From: an uncultured Bacteroidales bacterium
GTDB lineage: Bacteria > Bacteroidota > Bacteroidia > Bacteroidales > UBA932
Direction of reading: 5' to 3'
Length of the DNA stretch: 33,690 nt
Assembly (NCBI GenBank): GCA_947167015.1
Contig: CAMVGM010000020.1
Coordinates: 1-33,690 of the forward strand
The position numbers and the translations under genes are program-made. Positions 23,120-31,743 of the stretch are shown here, one piece after another. Below the pieces are notes generated by a model. That model saw only the letters and a program-made list of their open reading frames with translations. It was not told the origin of the DNA and did no database searches. Every line of letters begins with the position of its first letter. Position 1 is the stretch's first letter.

Positions 23120-25824
23120 AAGAGTTCCTTCAAAAATGGTCCGGTGACCGATGCCGGGTCGGCAGCGACCTGTTCAGGGGTTCCCTTTGCAATAATCCTG
23201 CCGCCCGCGGCGCCGCCGCCGGGTCCCATGTCTATCAGATAATCGACGTTCTTGAGCACGTCGAGGTTGTGTTCGATGATGATGACGGTATTGCCCTGGT
23301 CCACCAGGCGGCCGAGTACGCCGAGGAGGACCTTGATATCCTCGAAATGCAGGCCCGTGGTGGGCTCGTCCAGCATATAGAGGGTGTTGCCGGTAGCCTT
23401 GCGCGCCAGTTCGGCGGCCAGCTTCATCCGCTGGCTCTCGCCGCCGGACAGGGTCACGGCGGACTGCCCGAGGTGTACGTAGCCCAGGCCCACGTCCTCC
23501 AGCGCCTTCAGTTTCGGGGCGATCTTGGGGTGGGACTTGAAGAACTCGTAGGCCTCGGAGACCGGCATCTCCAACACGTCGTTGATGTTCTTCCCGCGGT
23601 AGCGGACGGACAGGGTGTCCTCCTTGTAGCGCCGGCCGCCGCAGGCCTCGCAGCACACGGCCACCGAAGGGAGGAAGTTCATCTCGATCACCTTGATGCC
23701 GGCGCCCTTGCACTCCTCGCAGCGCCCGCCGGGTACGTTGAAAGAGAAACGCCCCGCCTTGAAGCCGCGCACCTTGGCGTCCGGCGTCTCCTCGAACAGG
23801 GCGCGGATGTCGCCGAAAACGCCCGTGAAGGTGGCCGGGTTGGACCGCGGGGTGCGCCCGATCGGGCTCTGGTCGATCTCGATGACCTTGTCTATGTTTT
23901 CCACGCCCTCGATGGAAGCGTAGGGCAGCGGACGTTCCTTGAAATGGTAGAACTTCCCCTTGAGGATGGGCATCAGGGTCTCGTTGACGAGCGAGGACTT
24001 GCCGCTGCCGCTCACGCCGCTGACACCGATCAGGGTACCGAGGGGGAATTCCACGTCGATGCCCTTGAGGTTGTTGCCCCGGGCGCCGCGCAGCGTCAGG
24101 CTGAGACCGTTGCCCTGGCGGCGGGAAGACGGGACGCCGATGGGGTTGGAGACCGGACGGGCGGGACCGCTGTAGCAGATGCGTCCGCCCTTCTCGCCCG
24201 CGCCGGGACCCACGTCCACGATCCAGTCGGCCGCGCGCATCGTCTCCTCGTCGTGTTCCACGACGATCACGGTATTGCCCTCGTCGCGCAGCTTCTTCAG
24301 CGAAGCGAGCAGCTTGCGGTTGTCCCGCTGGTGCAGGCCGATGCTCGGCTCGTCGAGGATGTAGATTACGTTCACGAGCTTGGAGCCGATCTGGGTGGCG
24401 AGCCGGATGCGCTGCCCTTCGCCGCCGGACAGCGACGCCGTCGGCCGGTCCAGGCTGAGGTAGTCCAGGCCCACGTCCAGCAGGAAACGGACCCGGTCGG
24501 AGAGTTCCTTGAGGATGTCCCGCGCCACGGCGCGTGCGCGGCCTTCCAGTTTGCCGGACAGGCTGTCCAGCCATTTGGCGAGTTCGCTGATCTCCATCGC
24601 GCTGACCTCGGCGATGTCCTTGCCGTCGATGCGGAAGCACTTGACGTGCTCGCCCAGGCGCGTTCCGTGACAGACGGGGCAGACCACCTTGTCTTCGATG
24701 TCGCCCACGACGCCGTCCCAGTTCACCATCTCCGTCTGGGCGCCATCGCCCACGCGGTAGAACTCGTCGGAGCCGTACACCAGCAGCGTCACGGCATCGT
24801 CCGGCAGGGCGGCGATGGGCTCGTACAGGGAGAAATTGTGCTTGCGCGCGATGGCGCGGACGAGTTCGAACTTGCGCCCGTCCCGGATGCGTCCCAGCGG
24901 AGCGATGCCGCCGTCCGCGATGGACTTGCCGGGGTCCGGCACGATGGTATCCATATTGATGTCGGGCACGGTCCCGAGGCCCTTGCAATGCGGGCAATAG
25001 CCTTCCGGAGAATTGAAGGAGAAGGTGTGCGGGGCCGGTTCCTGCAGGGAAATACCGTTTTCCGGGTCCACCAGATGCTTGGAATAGTGGTGGACCGACC
25101 CGGTCTGCTGGTCCAGCAGCGCCAGGGAACCCTTTCCCATGGAGAGCGCCGTGGCCACGGAACTGCGCACGCGGGCCAGGTCGCCTTCCGAGGGCTTCAG
25201 CTTGTCCACGACGAGTTCGATGAAGTGCGCCTTGTAGCGGTCCACCGCCTCGATCGGGCCGAGGTCGCAGATCTCCCCGTCGATGCGAACCTGCAGATAT
25301 CCTTTCTTGCGGAGGGACTCGAAGAGTTCGCGGTAGTGACCCTTGCGGCCGCGCACCAACGGAGCGAGCAGCAGGCACTTGCGGTCCCGGTATTCTTCCA
25401 AGATGAGGTCCACGATCTGCGCGTCGGTGTAGCGCACCATCTCCTTGCCCGTCACCGGCGAATAGGCCGTGGCGGCGCGGGCGTAGAGCAGGCGCAGGAA
25501 GTCGGATATCTCGGTGATGGTGCCCACGGTCGAGCGGGGATTGCTCCCCGTCGTCTTCTGCTCGATGGCGATGACCGGGCTCAGGCCGCCCACGCTCTCC
25601 ACCTCCGGTTTTTCCAGGATGCCCATGAAATGCTTGGCATAGGGGGAAAGCGTGTTCATGTAGCGCCGCTGCCCCTCGGCGTAGAGCGTGTCGAAAGCGA
25701 GCGAAGACTTGCCGCTGCCGCTGATTCCGGTGATAACCACGAACTTGCGGCGCGGGAGGTCCACGTTGACGTTCTTGAGGTTGTGCGCCCGGGCGCCGCG
25801 TATTTCGATCTTGCTCTCTTTCAT
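23116..25824 (-). CDS. uvrA: Excinuclease ABC subunit A
   Basis: A 902-residue DNA-damage recognition ATPase of nucleotide excision repair. Two ABC modules are present: Walker A GISGSGKSS at 33-41 and GVSGSGKSS at about 607, with ABC signatures SLSGGEGQRIRLA and TLSGGESQRMKLA, and Walker B ILDEPS and MLDEPT. The zinc-binding cysteines are visible (CPHC...CPVC; CEEC...CEAC). The LSPYAKHFMG block replaces the more usual LSAYARQFLG, so this could be one of the UvrA paralogues found in Bacteroidota. The start follows a good promoter. It is followed by the nucleoside kinase with a 4-nt overlap. Confidence 0.96.
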   Translation of the reverse strand: MKESKIEIRGARAHNLKNVNVDLPRRKFVVITGISGSGKSSLAFDTLYAEGQRRYMNTLSPYAKHFMGILEKPEVESVGGLSPVIAIEQKTTGSNPRSTVGTITEISDFLRLLYARAATAYSPVTGKEMVRYTDAQIVDLILEEYRDRKCLLLAPLVRGRKGHYRELFESLRKKGYLQVRIDGEICDLGPIEAVDRYKAHFIELVVDKLKPSEGDLARVRSSVATALSMGKGSLALLDQQTGSVHHYSKHLVDPENGISLQEPAPHTFSFNSPEGYCPHCKGLGTVPDINMDTIVPDPGKSIADGGIAPLGRIRDGRKFELVRAIARKHNFSLYEPIAALPDDAVTLLVYGSDEFYRVGDGAQTEMVNWDGVVGDIEDKVVCPVCHGTRLGEHVKCFRIDGKDIAEVSAMEISELAKWLDSLSGKLEGRARAVARDILKELSDRVRFLLDVGLDYLSLDRPTASLSGGEGQRIRLATQIGSKLVNVIYILDEPSIGLHQRDNRKLLASLKKLRDEGNTVIVVEHDEETMRAADWIVDVGPGAGEKGGRICYSGPARPVSNPIGVPSSRRQGNGLSLTLRGARGNNLKGIDVEFPLGTLIGVSGVSGSGKSSLVNETLMPILKGKFYHFKERPLPYASIEGVENIDKVIEIDQSPIGRTPRSNPATFTGVFGDIRALFEETPDAKVRGFKAGRFSFNVPGGRCEECKGAGIKVIEMNFLPSVAVCCEACGGRRYKEDTLSVRYRGKNINDVLEMPVSEAYEFFKSHPKIAPKLKALEDVGLGYVHLGQSAVTLSGGESQRMKLAAELARKATGNTLYMLDEPTTGLHFEDIKVLLGVLGRLVDQGNTVIIIEHNLDVLKNVDYLIDMGPGGGAAGGRIIAKGTPEQVAADPASVTGPFLKELL

Positions 25825-25835
25825 GGATGGAAAGA

Positions 25836-25869
25836 CAAAAATACAAAAAATATGGCTAACTTTGTCAAA
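25836..25869 (-). promoter_or_regulatory. Promoter of uvrA
   Basis: Minus strand TTTG (25869-25866) and TATTTTTG (25843-25836), spacer 22 nt, with 11 nt to the uvrA ATG. Overlaps the divergent promoter of the EamA gene. Confidence 0.6.
25857..25864 (+). promoter_or_regulatory. -7 box of the EamA transporter operon
   Basis: TAACTTTG, a perfect match, 19 nt before the ATG at 25884, mirrored by the uvrA box with a 13-nt spacer. Confidence 0.55.
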
Positions 25870-25883
25870 ACCTTGTCTGCCTT

Positions 25884-26732
25884 ATGTGGCTTTGGATGTC
25901 CGTCTGTTCCGCCTTGCTTCTGGGTATCTACGATGTGTCCAAGAAGCAGGCCCTGAAGCGCAACGGGGTCTATTGGATCCTCGTCACCGCCACGGGTCTC
26001 ACGGCGTTGTATCTCTCGCCTTTCCTCAAGGCGGGCCCGCTCGCCGACCACCTGAGCCTCGTGCTGAAGGCCGTGCTCGTCTCCGCTTCCTGGGTATCCG
26101 GACTCAAGGCGATGGAGTGTCTCCCGCTGACCACCGTGAGCACCATCAAGGCCTCCCGGCCGATGTTCGTGGTCATCTTTTCCATCATCCTCTTCGGCGA
26201 ACGCCTCAACCTGCTGCAGTGGCTCGGCGTGGCGGTCGTGATGACGGCCCTTTTCCTGAGTTCCCGCTCCAAGCACCACGAGACGGACAAGAAGACTTCC
26301 GCCAAGGGAATCACCTTCATGATCATCTCGGTGCTGTCCGGCTCCGCCAGCGCCCTCTATGACAAGCATATCCTCCAGCATCTCGAGCCGCTGTTCGTGC
26401 AGAGCTGGACCAACGTGTATATCACCATCCTCCTGGCTATGGTGCTGCTGGTACAGTATTTGACGGACAAAGAGCACTTCCAGCCTTTTGTCTGGGACTG
26501 GCGCATCCTGCTGATCTCGGTGCTGATCACCGTGTCCGACTCCCTGTATTTCTTCTCGGTGAAGGACCCGGACGCCCTGCTCTCCGTCATCTCGCTGATA
26601 CGCCGGAGTTCCGTGATCATCACCTTCCTCGGCGGGGTGTTGATCTTCAAGGAAGGCCACGTCCGGGACAAGGCGCTGGACATGCTGCTGATGATGGCGG
26701 GCATCACCCTGCTGCTCTTCGGCTCGTGGTAA
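25884..26732 (+). CDS. EamA/DMT family transporter
   Basis: A 282-residue inner-membrane protein with about ten hydrophobic segments arranged as two EamA repeats (about 1-128 and 142-282). The segments LPLTTVSTIKASRPMFVVIFSIILFGERLN and SVISLIRRSSVIITFLGGVLIFKEG are the typical end-of-repeat blocks. Members export metabolites, amino acids or nucleotides, but the substrate is unknown here. It is followed after 18 nt by the S41 protease gene in the same orientation, and shares a divergent promoter region with uvrA. Confidence 0.92.
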   Translation: MWLWMSVCSALLLGIYDVSKKQALKRNGVYWILVTATGLTALYLSPFLKAGPLADHLSLVLKAVLVSASWVSGLKAMECLPLTTVSTIKASRPMFVVIFSIILFGERLNLLQWLGVAVVMTALFLSSRSKHHETDKKTSAKGITFMIISVLSGSASALYDKHILQHLEPLFVQSWTNVYITILLAMVLLVQYLTDKEHFQPFVWDWRILLISVLITVSDSLYFFSVKDPDALLSVISLIRRSSVIITFLGGVLIFKEGHVRDKALDMLLMMAGITLLLFGSW

Positions 26733-26750
26733 ACTGTTAACCGTACAAGT

Positions 26751-28367
26751 ATGAAACGATTTTTCGCCCTCATAGCCCTGCTCGGCATCTGCCTTGCCGC
26801 AGGCGCGCAGTCTCCCCGCTTCAAACTCGGCAAGTGGACCGAGATCCAGACCGCCATCCTCCAGGAACTGACGCGTTCCTACGTGGATTCGCTGCCGATC
26901 GACCGCATCGAACGGCGCGGCATCGACGCGATGCTGGAGAACCTGGATCCCTACACGGTCTATATTCCCGAGGAGGAGAACGAGAACCTCCAGATGCTGA
27001 TCCACAAGACCTACGGGGGCATCGGCGCCGTCATCTACAAGCCGGACACCCAGGGCAACGTCATCATCAACGAGCCGTACGCCAACTCCCCGGCGGCGAA
27101 GAACGGACTGGTGTGCGGCGACGAGATCCTCTCCATCGACGGCGAGACCGTCGTCGGGCTCACTTCCCAGCAGTGCAGCGAGAAGATGCGCGGCGACCCC
27201 GGCACGCAGGTGGTCTTCCGCGTGAAGAAACTGCGCAGCGGCGAAGAGGCCGACATCACCGTCACCCGGGAACGCATCCGCATCCCCGACATCGAGTACG
27301 CCGGCATGCTGGACGGCGGCGTGGGCTACATTTCCCAGAACGGCTTTACTGAAGGAGTGGGCACCGAACTGCGGCAGCACGTCCAGGAGCTCAAGAAGCA
27401 GGGCATGAAACTGCTCGTGCTGGACCTGCGCGGCAACGGCGGCGGCCTGATGAACGAGGCCGTCGAGATCGTATCCGCTTTCGTACCCAGAGGTTCCGTG
27501 GTCGTTTCCGCGAAGGGACGCGAGCCGCACTCGAACTACACGATGAAGACCACCCGCGAACCCGTGGACACCAAACTGCCCGTCATCGTGCTGGTGGATT
27601 CCGCCTCCGCTTCCGCCTCCGAGATCGTGGCGGGCGCCCTGCAGGACATGGACCGTGCCACCATCATGGGCGAGCGCACCTACGGCAAGGGCCTCGTGCA
27701 GAGCATCCGTTCCCTGCCCTACGGCGGCGAGCTCAAGGTCACGACCGCCAAGTACTACACCCCTTCCGGGCGCTGCGTGCAGGCGATCGACTACGCCCAG
27801 CGACGCGCGGACGGCAGCGTGGCGCACATTCCCGACTCGCTCACCCGCGAATTCAAGACCGCCCACGGCCGCAGCGTGCGGGATGGCGGCGGCATTACCC
27901 CGGACGTGGAACTCAAGTTCCGCGAATACAGCCGCCTGACCTATTCGCTGGTCAGCTACGGCATCCTCGAGCAGTATGCCCTGGAGTATGTCCGCAAGCA
28001 CGCGGGCATCCCGCCCGTGAAGGAATTCCATTTCTCCGACGCGGACTACGAGGATTTCATCGCCTTCGCGAAGGACAAGGAGTTCGACTACCGCTCCTCC
28101 GCCAAGACCTATTTCGACCGGGCGAAGGAAGAGTTGAAACTCGACGGGCTCGATGAGACGATGAAACCGCAGCTGGAGGCCCTGGAGCAGGTGCTCGACA
28201 TGGAAAAGGAGGAGTTCCTGCGGCTGAAGAAAGACGAGATCGTCCCCTTCATCGAGGAGGAGATCGCCGTCCGCTATTACTTCCAGGAGGCCGGCGTCGA
28301 GGTGCGCATCCGCTATGACGACGCCCTGCGACAGGCCATCGGCAGCGAGCGCATCAAGCAGTATTGA
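26751..28367 (+). CDS. C-terminal processing protease, S41 family
   Basis: A 538-residue exported serine protease that trims or degrades periplasmic proteins. It has a signal peptide (cleavage after AAGAQ, residue 20), an N-terminal helical region, a PDZ domain (about 85-175, YGGIGAVIYKPDTQGNV, SPAAKNGLVCGDEILSIDG), then the S41 catalytic core with LDLRGNGGGLMNEAV (225-239), the serine block VDSASASASEIVAGAL (282-297) and the catalytic lysine in GERTYGKGLVQ (Lys313). Residues about 380-538 are a helical C-terminal domain of unknown role. It is part of a plus-strand run with the EamA gene and recO, and its stop overlaps the recO start by one base. Confidence 0.95.
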   Translation: MKRFFALIALLGICLAAGAQSPRFKLGKWTEIQTAILQELTRSYVDSLPIDRIERRGIDAMLENLDPYTVYIPEEENENLQMLIHKTYGGIGAVIYKPDTQGNVIINEPYANSPAAKNGLVCGDEILSIDGETVVGLTSQQCSEKMRGDPGTQVVFRVKKLRSGEEADITVTRERIRIPDIEYAGMLDGGVGYISQNGFTEGVGTELRQHVQELKKQGMKLLVLDLRGNGGGLMNEAVEIVSAFVPRGSVVVSAKGREPHSNYTMKTTREPVDTKLPVIVLVDSASASASEIVAGALQDMDRATIMGERTYGKGLVQSIRSLPYGGELKVTTAKYYTPSGRCVQAIDYAQRRADGSVAHIPDSLTREFKTAHGRSVRDGGGITPDVELKFREYSRLTYSLVSYGILEQYALEYVRKHAGIPPVKEFHFSDADYEDFIAFAKDKEFDYRSSAKTYFDRAKEELKLDGLDETMKPQLEALEQVLDMEKEEFLRLKKDEIVPFIEEEIAVRYYFQEAGVEVRIRYDDALRQAIGSERIKQY

Positions 28368-29017
28368 TGGTCCGCAGCACCCAACTTATCATCCTGAATA
28401 CCACCAAGGTCGGGGAGAAGTCCCTGGTCCTGCACGCCCTCAGTCCCGACTGGGGGCGCCGCAGTTTCCTCGCCTCCGTCCCCCGGGGTGGCGGGATGGC
28501 GCTCTTCCAGCCCCTGGGCATCCTGGATGCCGAAATCATCGAGAATCCCCGCTCCGACCTGTGGCGCGCCCACGCCTTCTCCGCCCGGCACCCCCTGGCG
28601 GGCCTGCGGACCAGCCCCGCCAAGAGCGCGATGTCCCTTTTCATGGCCGAAGTGCTCTACAGGACCATCCGCGACGGGGCGCGGGAGGAAGGATTCTTCG
28701 AATGGTGCGAGCGCTCCATCCTCACACTGGACGCCCTGGAGGGCGATTTCGCCAATTACCACCTCCGTTTCCTGCTGGAACTGGCCGCCGCGATGGGTTT
28801 CGCCCCCTCCCTGGAGGACCTGATGCCTTTCGCCGGAGAGCATCTCGCGCAGGTGCGCTCCCTGTTGCAGTCCGATTTCGCCGGCTGCCTGCTCGTACCC
28901 CTCAGCGGCGAGGCGCGCAGCGAGATTGCGGAACTGCTGCTCCGCTACCTCGGCTACCATACGGAAACCCGCATCGAGGCGCGCTCGCTGCGGGTCCTGC
29001 GGGAACTGTTCCGGTGA
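28367..29017 (+). CDS. recO: DNA repair protein RecO
   Basis: A 216-residue recombination mediator that anneals DNA and loads RecA with RecF/RecR. The N-terminal OB fold (about 1-80: IILNTTKVGEKSLVLHALSPDWGRRSFLA) is followed by a helical domain. The zinc-finger cysteines of some RecO proteins are absent, which is common in Bacteroidota. The frame also offers a TTG at 28364, but the ATG at 28367 is chosen; it overlaps the protease stop by one base, a stop-start coupling. It converges on the sialate esterase gene with a 3-nt gap and no terminator. Confidence 0.85.
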   Translation: MVRSTQLIILNTTKVGEKSLVLHALSPDWGRRSFLASVPRGGGMALFQPLGILDAEIIENPRSDLWRAHAFSARHPLAGLRTSPAKSAMSLFMAEVLYRTIRDGAREEGFFEWCERSILTLDALEGDFANYHLRFLLELAAAMGFAPSLEDLMPFAGEHLAQVRSLLQSDFAGCLLVPLSGEARSEIAELLLRYLGYHTETRIEARSLRVLRELFR

Positions 29018-29020
29018 ATT

Positions 29021-30763
29021 CTATTTCCTCTCCAGCTTCGCGAAGGGATTGCCCATCATCTCCACCCAGACACTGCCGTCTTCGTGGATCTTCACCTGCA
29101 CGGGCATGCGCATGCCGTTGCCGAACGGGAATTCGACGGTGGCGCGGTTGCCGCGTACGCGGGCGGCCCGGGGCTCCTGGCCGGGCATCTCGCAGGTCCA
29201 GCTGCCGTCGGAAAGTTTCTTGAAGGTGAGGTCGAAGGCCATCTCCTGGCCGCCCATGCCCTGCGCCTTGCCGGTCCAGTGACCGGCGAAGTCGCCGTCG
29301 GGCTGGTCGGCCGGGTTCGCCGGGGTCTCCCCTTCCAGGATACGGTCGCTCCGGAAGGGCGGCACCGCCAGCCCGCTCGCGCCGGCCAGGTTGCCGGGGC
29401 GGAAGTTGCGGAACGCATAACGGACCGCGACAGGCTCTTTCACCTCCGGGCTGCTGACGATGAGGGCGTTGCGCTGCACGCGCCCCTGGGCGGGATGGAA
29501 CACGAGGTCGGGGCCGCAGACCTCCAGACCTTCGATGCTGTCGAAGAGGTTGAAACCGCCCGACTCGCGCACGTTGTCGAAGGTGACGGTCACCTCCTCC
29601 CCGTCCACGTCAAAGGACGCATACTCCGGGGCGACGCCCGGAAAGACGGTGCGGCCGTAGGTGTGGTTCAGCGCCAGGTAGCTCAGGCGCTGGCCCACCT
29701 CACGCTTCCTGCCGGGATGGATCTGGGCCGTTTCGTAGGGATGGGCCAGGTCGGCGGTGCTCACGATCCAGCAGTTCTCCGTCTCGCGGGCGGCCTTCTG
29801 CTGCTGCTCGCGCAGGATGGCGTAGCCGAAGGCGTCGGGATCGTTGTCGCCATAGGGCGCCAGTTCCACCTGATACACGGGAAGGCCGGGGTTGCCGGTC
29901 TCACGGCGCCACAGGCCGATCAGCGTCTCCATGCGCTTGGCGTATTCCAGCGGATCCAGGCCGACGTTGGTCTCGCCCTGGTACCAGATCACGCCTTTGA
30001 AGGTGTAGTTCCGCACGGGCGCCCACTGGCCGTAGTACATGATGGTGGGACGGTTCATCTCGAAAATCCGGCTCACGGAGAGCGAGTCGGAAGCCACGCC
30101 GGGATAGCCCGCCACGATCTCCCGGGGGAGCCAGCCTTCCACGCGGCTGCCGCCCCAGGCGTTGTTGATGATGCCCACCGGCACGTCCAGCACCTCGGTC
30201 AGGTTCTTCGCGAAGAACCACGCGGCAGCGCCGAAGCCGGGCGCGTTGTCCGGGCAGCTCTCCAGCCAGGGAGCGTCCACGATGTCCTTGGGCGAATACG
30301 CGCCGACCTTGGGCACCGTGGAGAAGCGGATGCGTCCCCGGTAGCGCCCCGATTCGGCGATCTCCTGCAGGGCGCCGTCCACGGGGCAGTTGTCGAAGCC
30401 CCGGAGCGGCATCTCCATGTTGCTCTGGCCGCTGCCGAGCCACACTTCCCCGATGAGCACGTGCTGCAGCACGATCTTCTCGCGGCCGGAACTGACCGTG
30501 ACCGTCTCTTCCCGGTAGCTTCCGGCGGGGGTAGCCACATTTACCGTCCAGGCGCCGTCCCGGCCCGCCTTGGCGGAATAGGAGCGGCCGTCCCAGGACG
30601 TGCTTACCGTAACGCCGGCGCCGGGATCGGCCCAGCCCCAGAGACGGGCCTGCGTCTGCTGCTGCAGGACCATATAGTCACTGATGTGCGAAGGCAGGCG
30701 GACGCCCGCCTGTACGCTGCCCGCCCAGACCAGGAGAACAACGAGGAGCAAACATTTCTTCAT
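29021..30763 (-). CDS. Sialate O-acetylesterase with extra C-terminal beta domain
   Basis: A 580-residue exported esterase (signal peptide ending SVQA, residue 19) predicted to remove O-acetyl groups from sialic acids or other glycans. The SGNH/GDSL-like catalytic region shows GQSNM (Ser114), GVIWYQGETN and the AQIHPGRKREVGQRL histidine block. Residues about 490-580 (DFAGHWTGKAQGMGGQEMAF...) form a small beta domain resembling lipocalin- or DUF-type solute-binding folds and are not part of the standard enzyme. It lies downstream of the small multidrug-export gene in the same orientation (27-nt gap), at the end of the PfkB operon. A fucosidase- or sialidase-type partner is not present in the window. 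Confidence 0.9.
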   Translation of the reverse strand: MKKCLLLVVLLVWAGSVQAGVRLPSHISDYMVLQQQTQARLWGWADPGAGVTVSTSWDGRSYSAKAGRDGAWTVNVATPAGSYREETVTVSSGREKIVLQHVLIGEVWLGSGQSNMEMPLRGFDNCPVDGALQEIAESGRYRGRIRFSTVPKVGAYSPKDIVDAPWLESCPDNAPGFGAAAWFFAKNLTEVLDVPVGIINNAWGGSRVEGWLPREIVAGYPGVASDSLSVSRIFEMNRPTIMYYGQWAPVRNYTFKGVIWYQGETNVGLDPLEYAKRMETLIGLWRRETGNPGLPVYQVELAPYGDNDPDAFGYAILREQQQKAARETENCWIVSTADLAHPYETAQIHPGRKREVGQRLSYLALNHTYGRTVFPGVAPEYASFDVDGEEVTVTFDNVRESGGFNLFDSIEGLEVCGPDLVFHPAQGRVQRNALIVSSPEVKEPVAVRYAFRNFRPGNLAGASGLAVPPFRSDRILEGETPANPADQPDGDFAGHWTGKAQGMGGQEMAFDLTFKKLSDGSWTCEMPGQEPRAARVRGNRATVEFPFGNGMRMPVQVKIHEDGSVWVEMMGNPFAKLERK

Positions 30764-30790
30764 ATGACGAGAATTGGATGATTCCGGGGC

Positions 30791-31264
30791 TTATTTCGCC
30801 AGGTTGATGGCGCCGAAGACGCCAAGGCTGGCGAGCAGCATGATGGCCGCGGCGAGGAGCAGGCCGAGGAAGACGAAGGCCATGCTCTTCTTGAAATCCA
30901 TGTCGAGGATGCTGGCGGCCAAGGTCCCCGTCCAGGCGCCCGTGCCCGGGAGGGGGATGCCGACGAAAAGCAGCAGGGCCACGTACAGGCCGGCGCCCGC
31001 CTTGGCTTCCAGCTTCCGGCCACCCTTCTCACCCTTTTCCAGGCACCAGGTAAAGAACTTGCCGATGTACTTCTTGTCCTTGCCCCATTCGAGGATCTTG
31101 CGGGCGAAGAGGAAGATGAACGGCACCGGGACCATGTTGCCGACCAGCGAAACGATCAGCGAGGGAACGAGCGGCAGGCCGAAGCCCACGGCATAGGGGA
31201 TGGCGCCGCGGAGTTCGATCAGCGGGACCATCGAGATGAGGAAGACGATCAGGTATTTTTTCAT
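30791..31264 (-). CDS. Small multidrug export protein family (PF06695)
   Basis: A 157-residue inner-membrane protein with about four hydrophobic segments, including the family's conserved MVPLIELRGAIPYAVGFGLP and VGIPLPGTGAWTGTLAASILDMDF. Members are called small multidrug exporters, but the transport function is not well proven. The start codon overlaps the preceding gene by 4 nt (ATGA). A stretch rich in Lys and Glu (EKGEKGGRKLEAKAG) forms a cytoplasmic loop. Family assignment is good; the role in this operon is unclear. Confidence 0.88.
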   Translation of the reverse strand: MKKYLIVFLISMVPLIELRGAIPYAVGFGLPLVPSLIVSLVGNMVPVPFIFLFARKILEWGKDKKYIGKFFTWCLEKGEKGGRKLEAKAGAGLYVALLLFVGIPLPGTGAWTGTLAASILDMDFKKSMAFVFLGLLLAAAIMLLASLGVFGAINLAK

Positions 31265-31743
31265 CGTATCTTGACAAGGATATCCCGGATGGCGGCGAAA
31301 GACGCCGCCTGGCCGCTTCGGGCGCCGGACGGCGGGGCGACCACCAGGTCATACACATTTCCTTCCAGCGCGCGGCAGCCCACCTTGAAACGGGCCGGAA
31401 CGGCGCGGGACAGGTATTCCGCCGTAAAACCTTCCGGCGAAGCGTCCAGGCAGACCAGCAGGTCCGCCCCGGCGGAAAGCGCTTCGCGCAGTTTCTTGTT
31501 CGGACGTCCGATCAGGTCCAACTCCTTTTTGGAAGGAGCCGCCACCTGTACTGGAATCCCTTGATATTCAAAGAATTGCTTTACGCTGTTGCAGAGCTTC
31601 GACACGGCTTCCTCCCCTTCTCCGGCATCCACGATCACCAGAGCGCCATGGATCTGCTGCAACGGCAGCAGGCCCGTGGACACCTCCCCTTTCAGGGAGC
31701 GCAGCGCCAGGCGGCGGAAAAGGGTCAGGAGGGGGCGTCTCAT
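31261..31743 (-). CDS. Small conserved Bacteroidota protein (DUF6913-like)
   Basis: A 160-residue soluble protein with no signal peptide. It has a basic N-terminus (MRRPLLTLFRRLALRSLKGE) and an alpha/beta body (HGALVIVDAGEGEEAVSKL, ADLLVCLDASPEGFTAEYLSRA). Bacteroidota proteins of this type are catalogued as DUF6913; I am only moderately sure. The reading frame is open further upstream to 32304, but that part is an antiparallel shadow of the sugar kinase gene. The ATG at 31743 is chosen because it overlaps the kinase stop by 4 nt (ATGA), and its own stop overlaps the next gene's start by 4 nt. Such tight coupling on both sides suggests stoichiometric expression. Function unknown. Confidence 0.7.
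   Translation of the reverse strand: MRRPLLTLFRRLALRSLKGEVSTGLLPLQQIHGALVIVDAGEGEEAVSKLCNSVKQFFEYQGIPVQVAAPSKKELDLIGRPNKKLREALSAGADLLVCLDASPEGFTAEYLSRAVPARFKVGCRALEGNVYDLVVAPPSGARSGQAASFAAIRDILVKIR

Noticed and set aside
23269..25956. Long plus-strand frame opposite uvrA
   Set aside because: Antisense shadow; uvrA on the minus strand has all family motifs.
25821..28031. Long minus-strand frame opposite the EamA and S41 genes
   Set aside because: Antisense shadow spanning two well-supported genes and their spacer; low-complexity His/Gly/Asp-rich composition.
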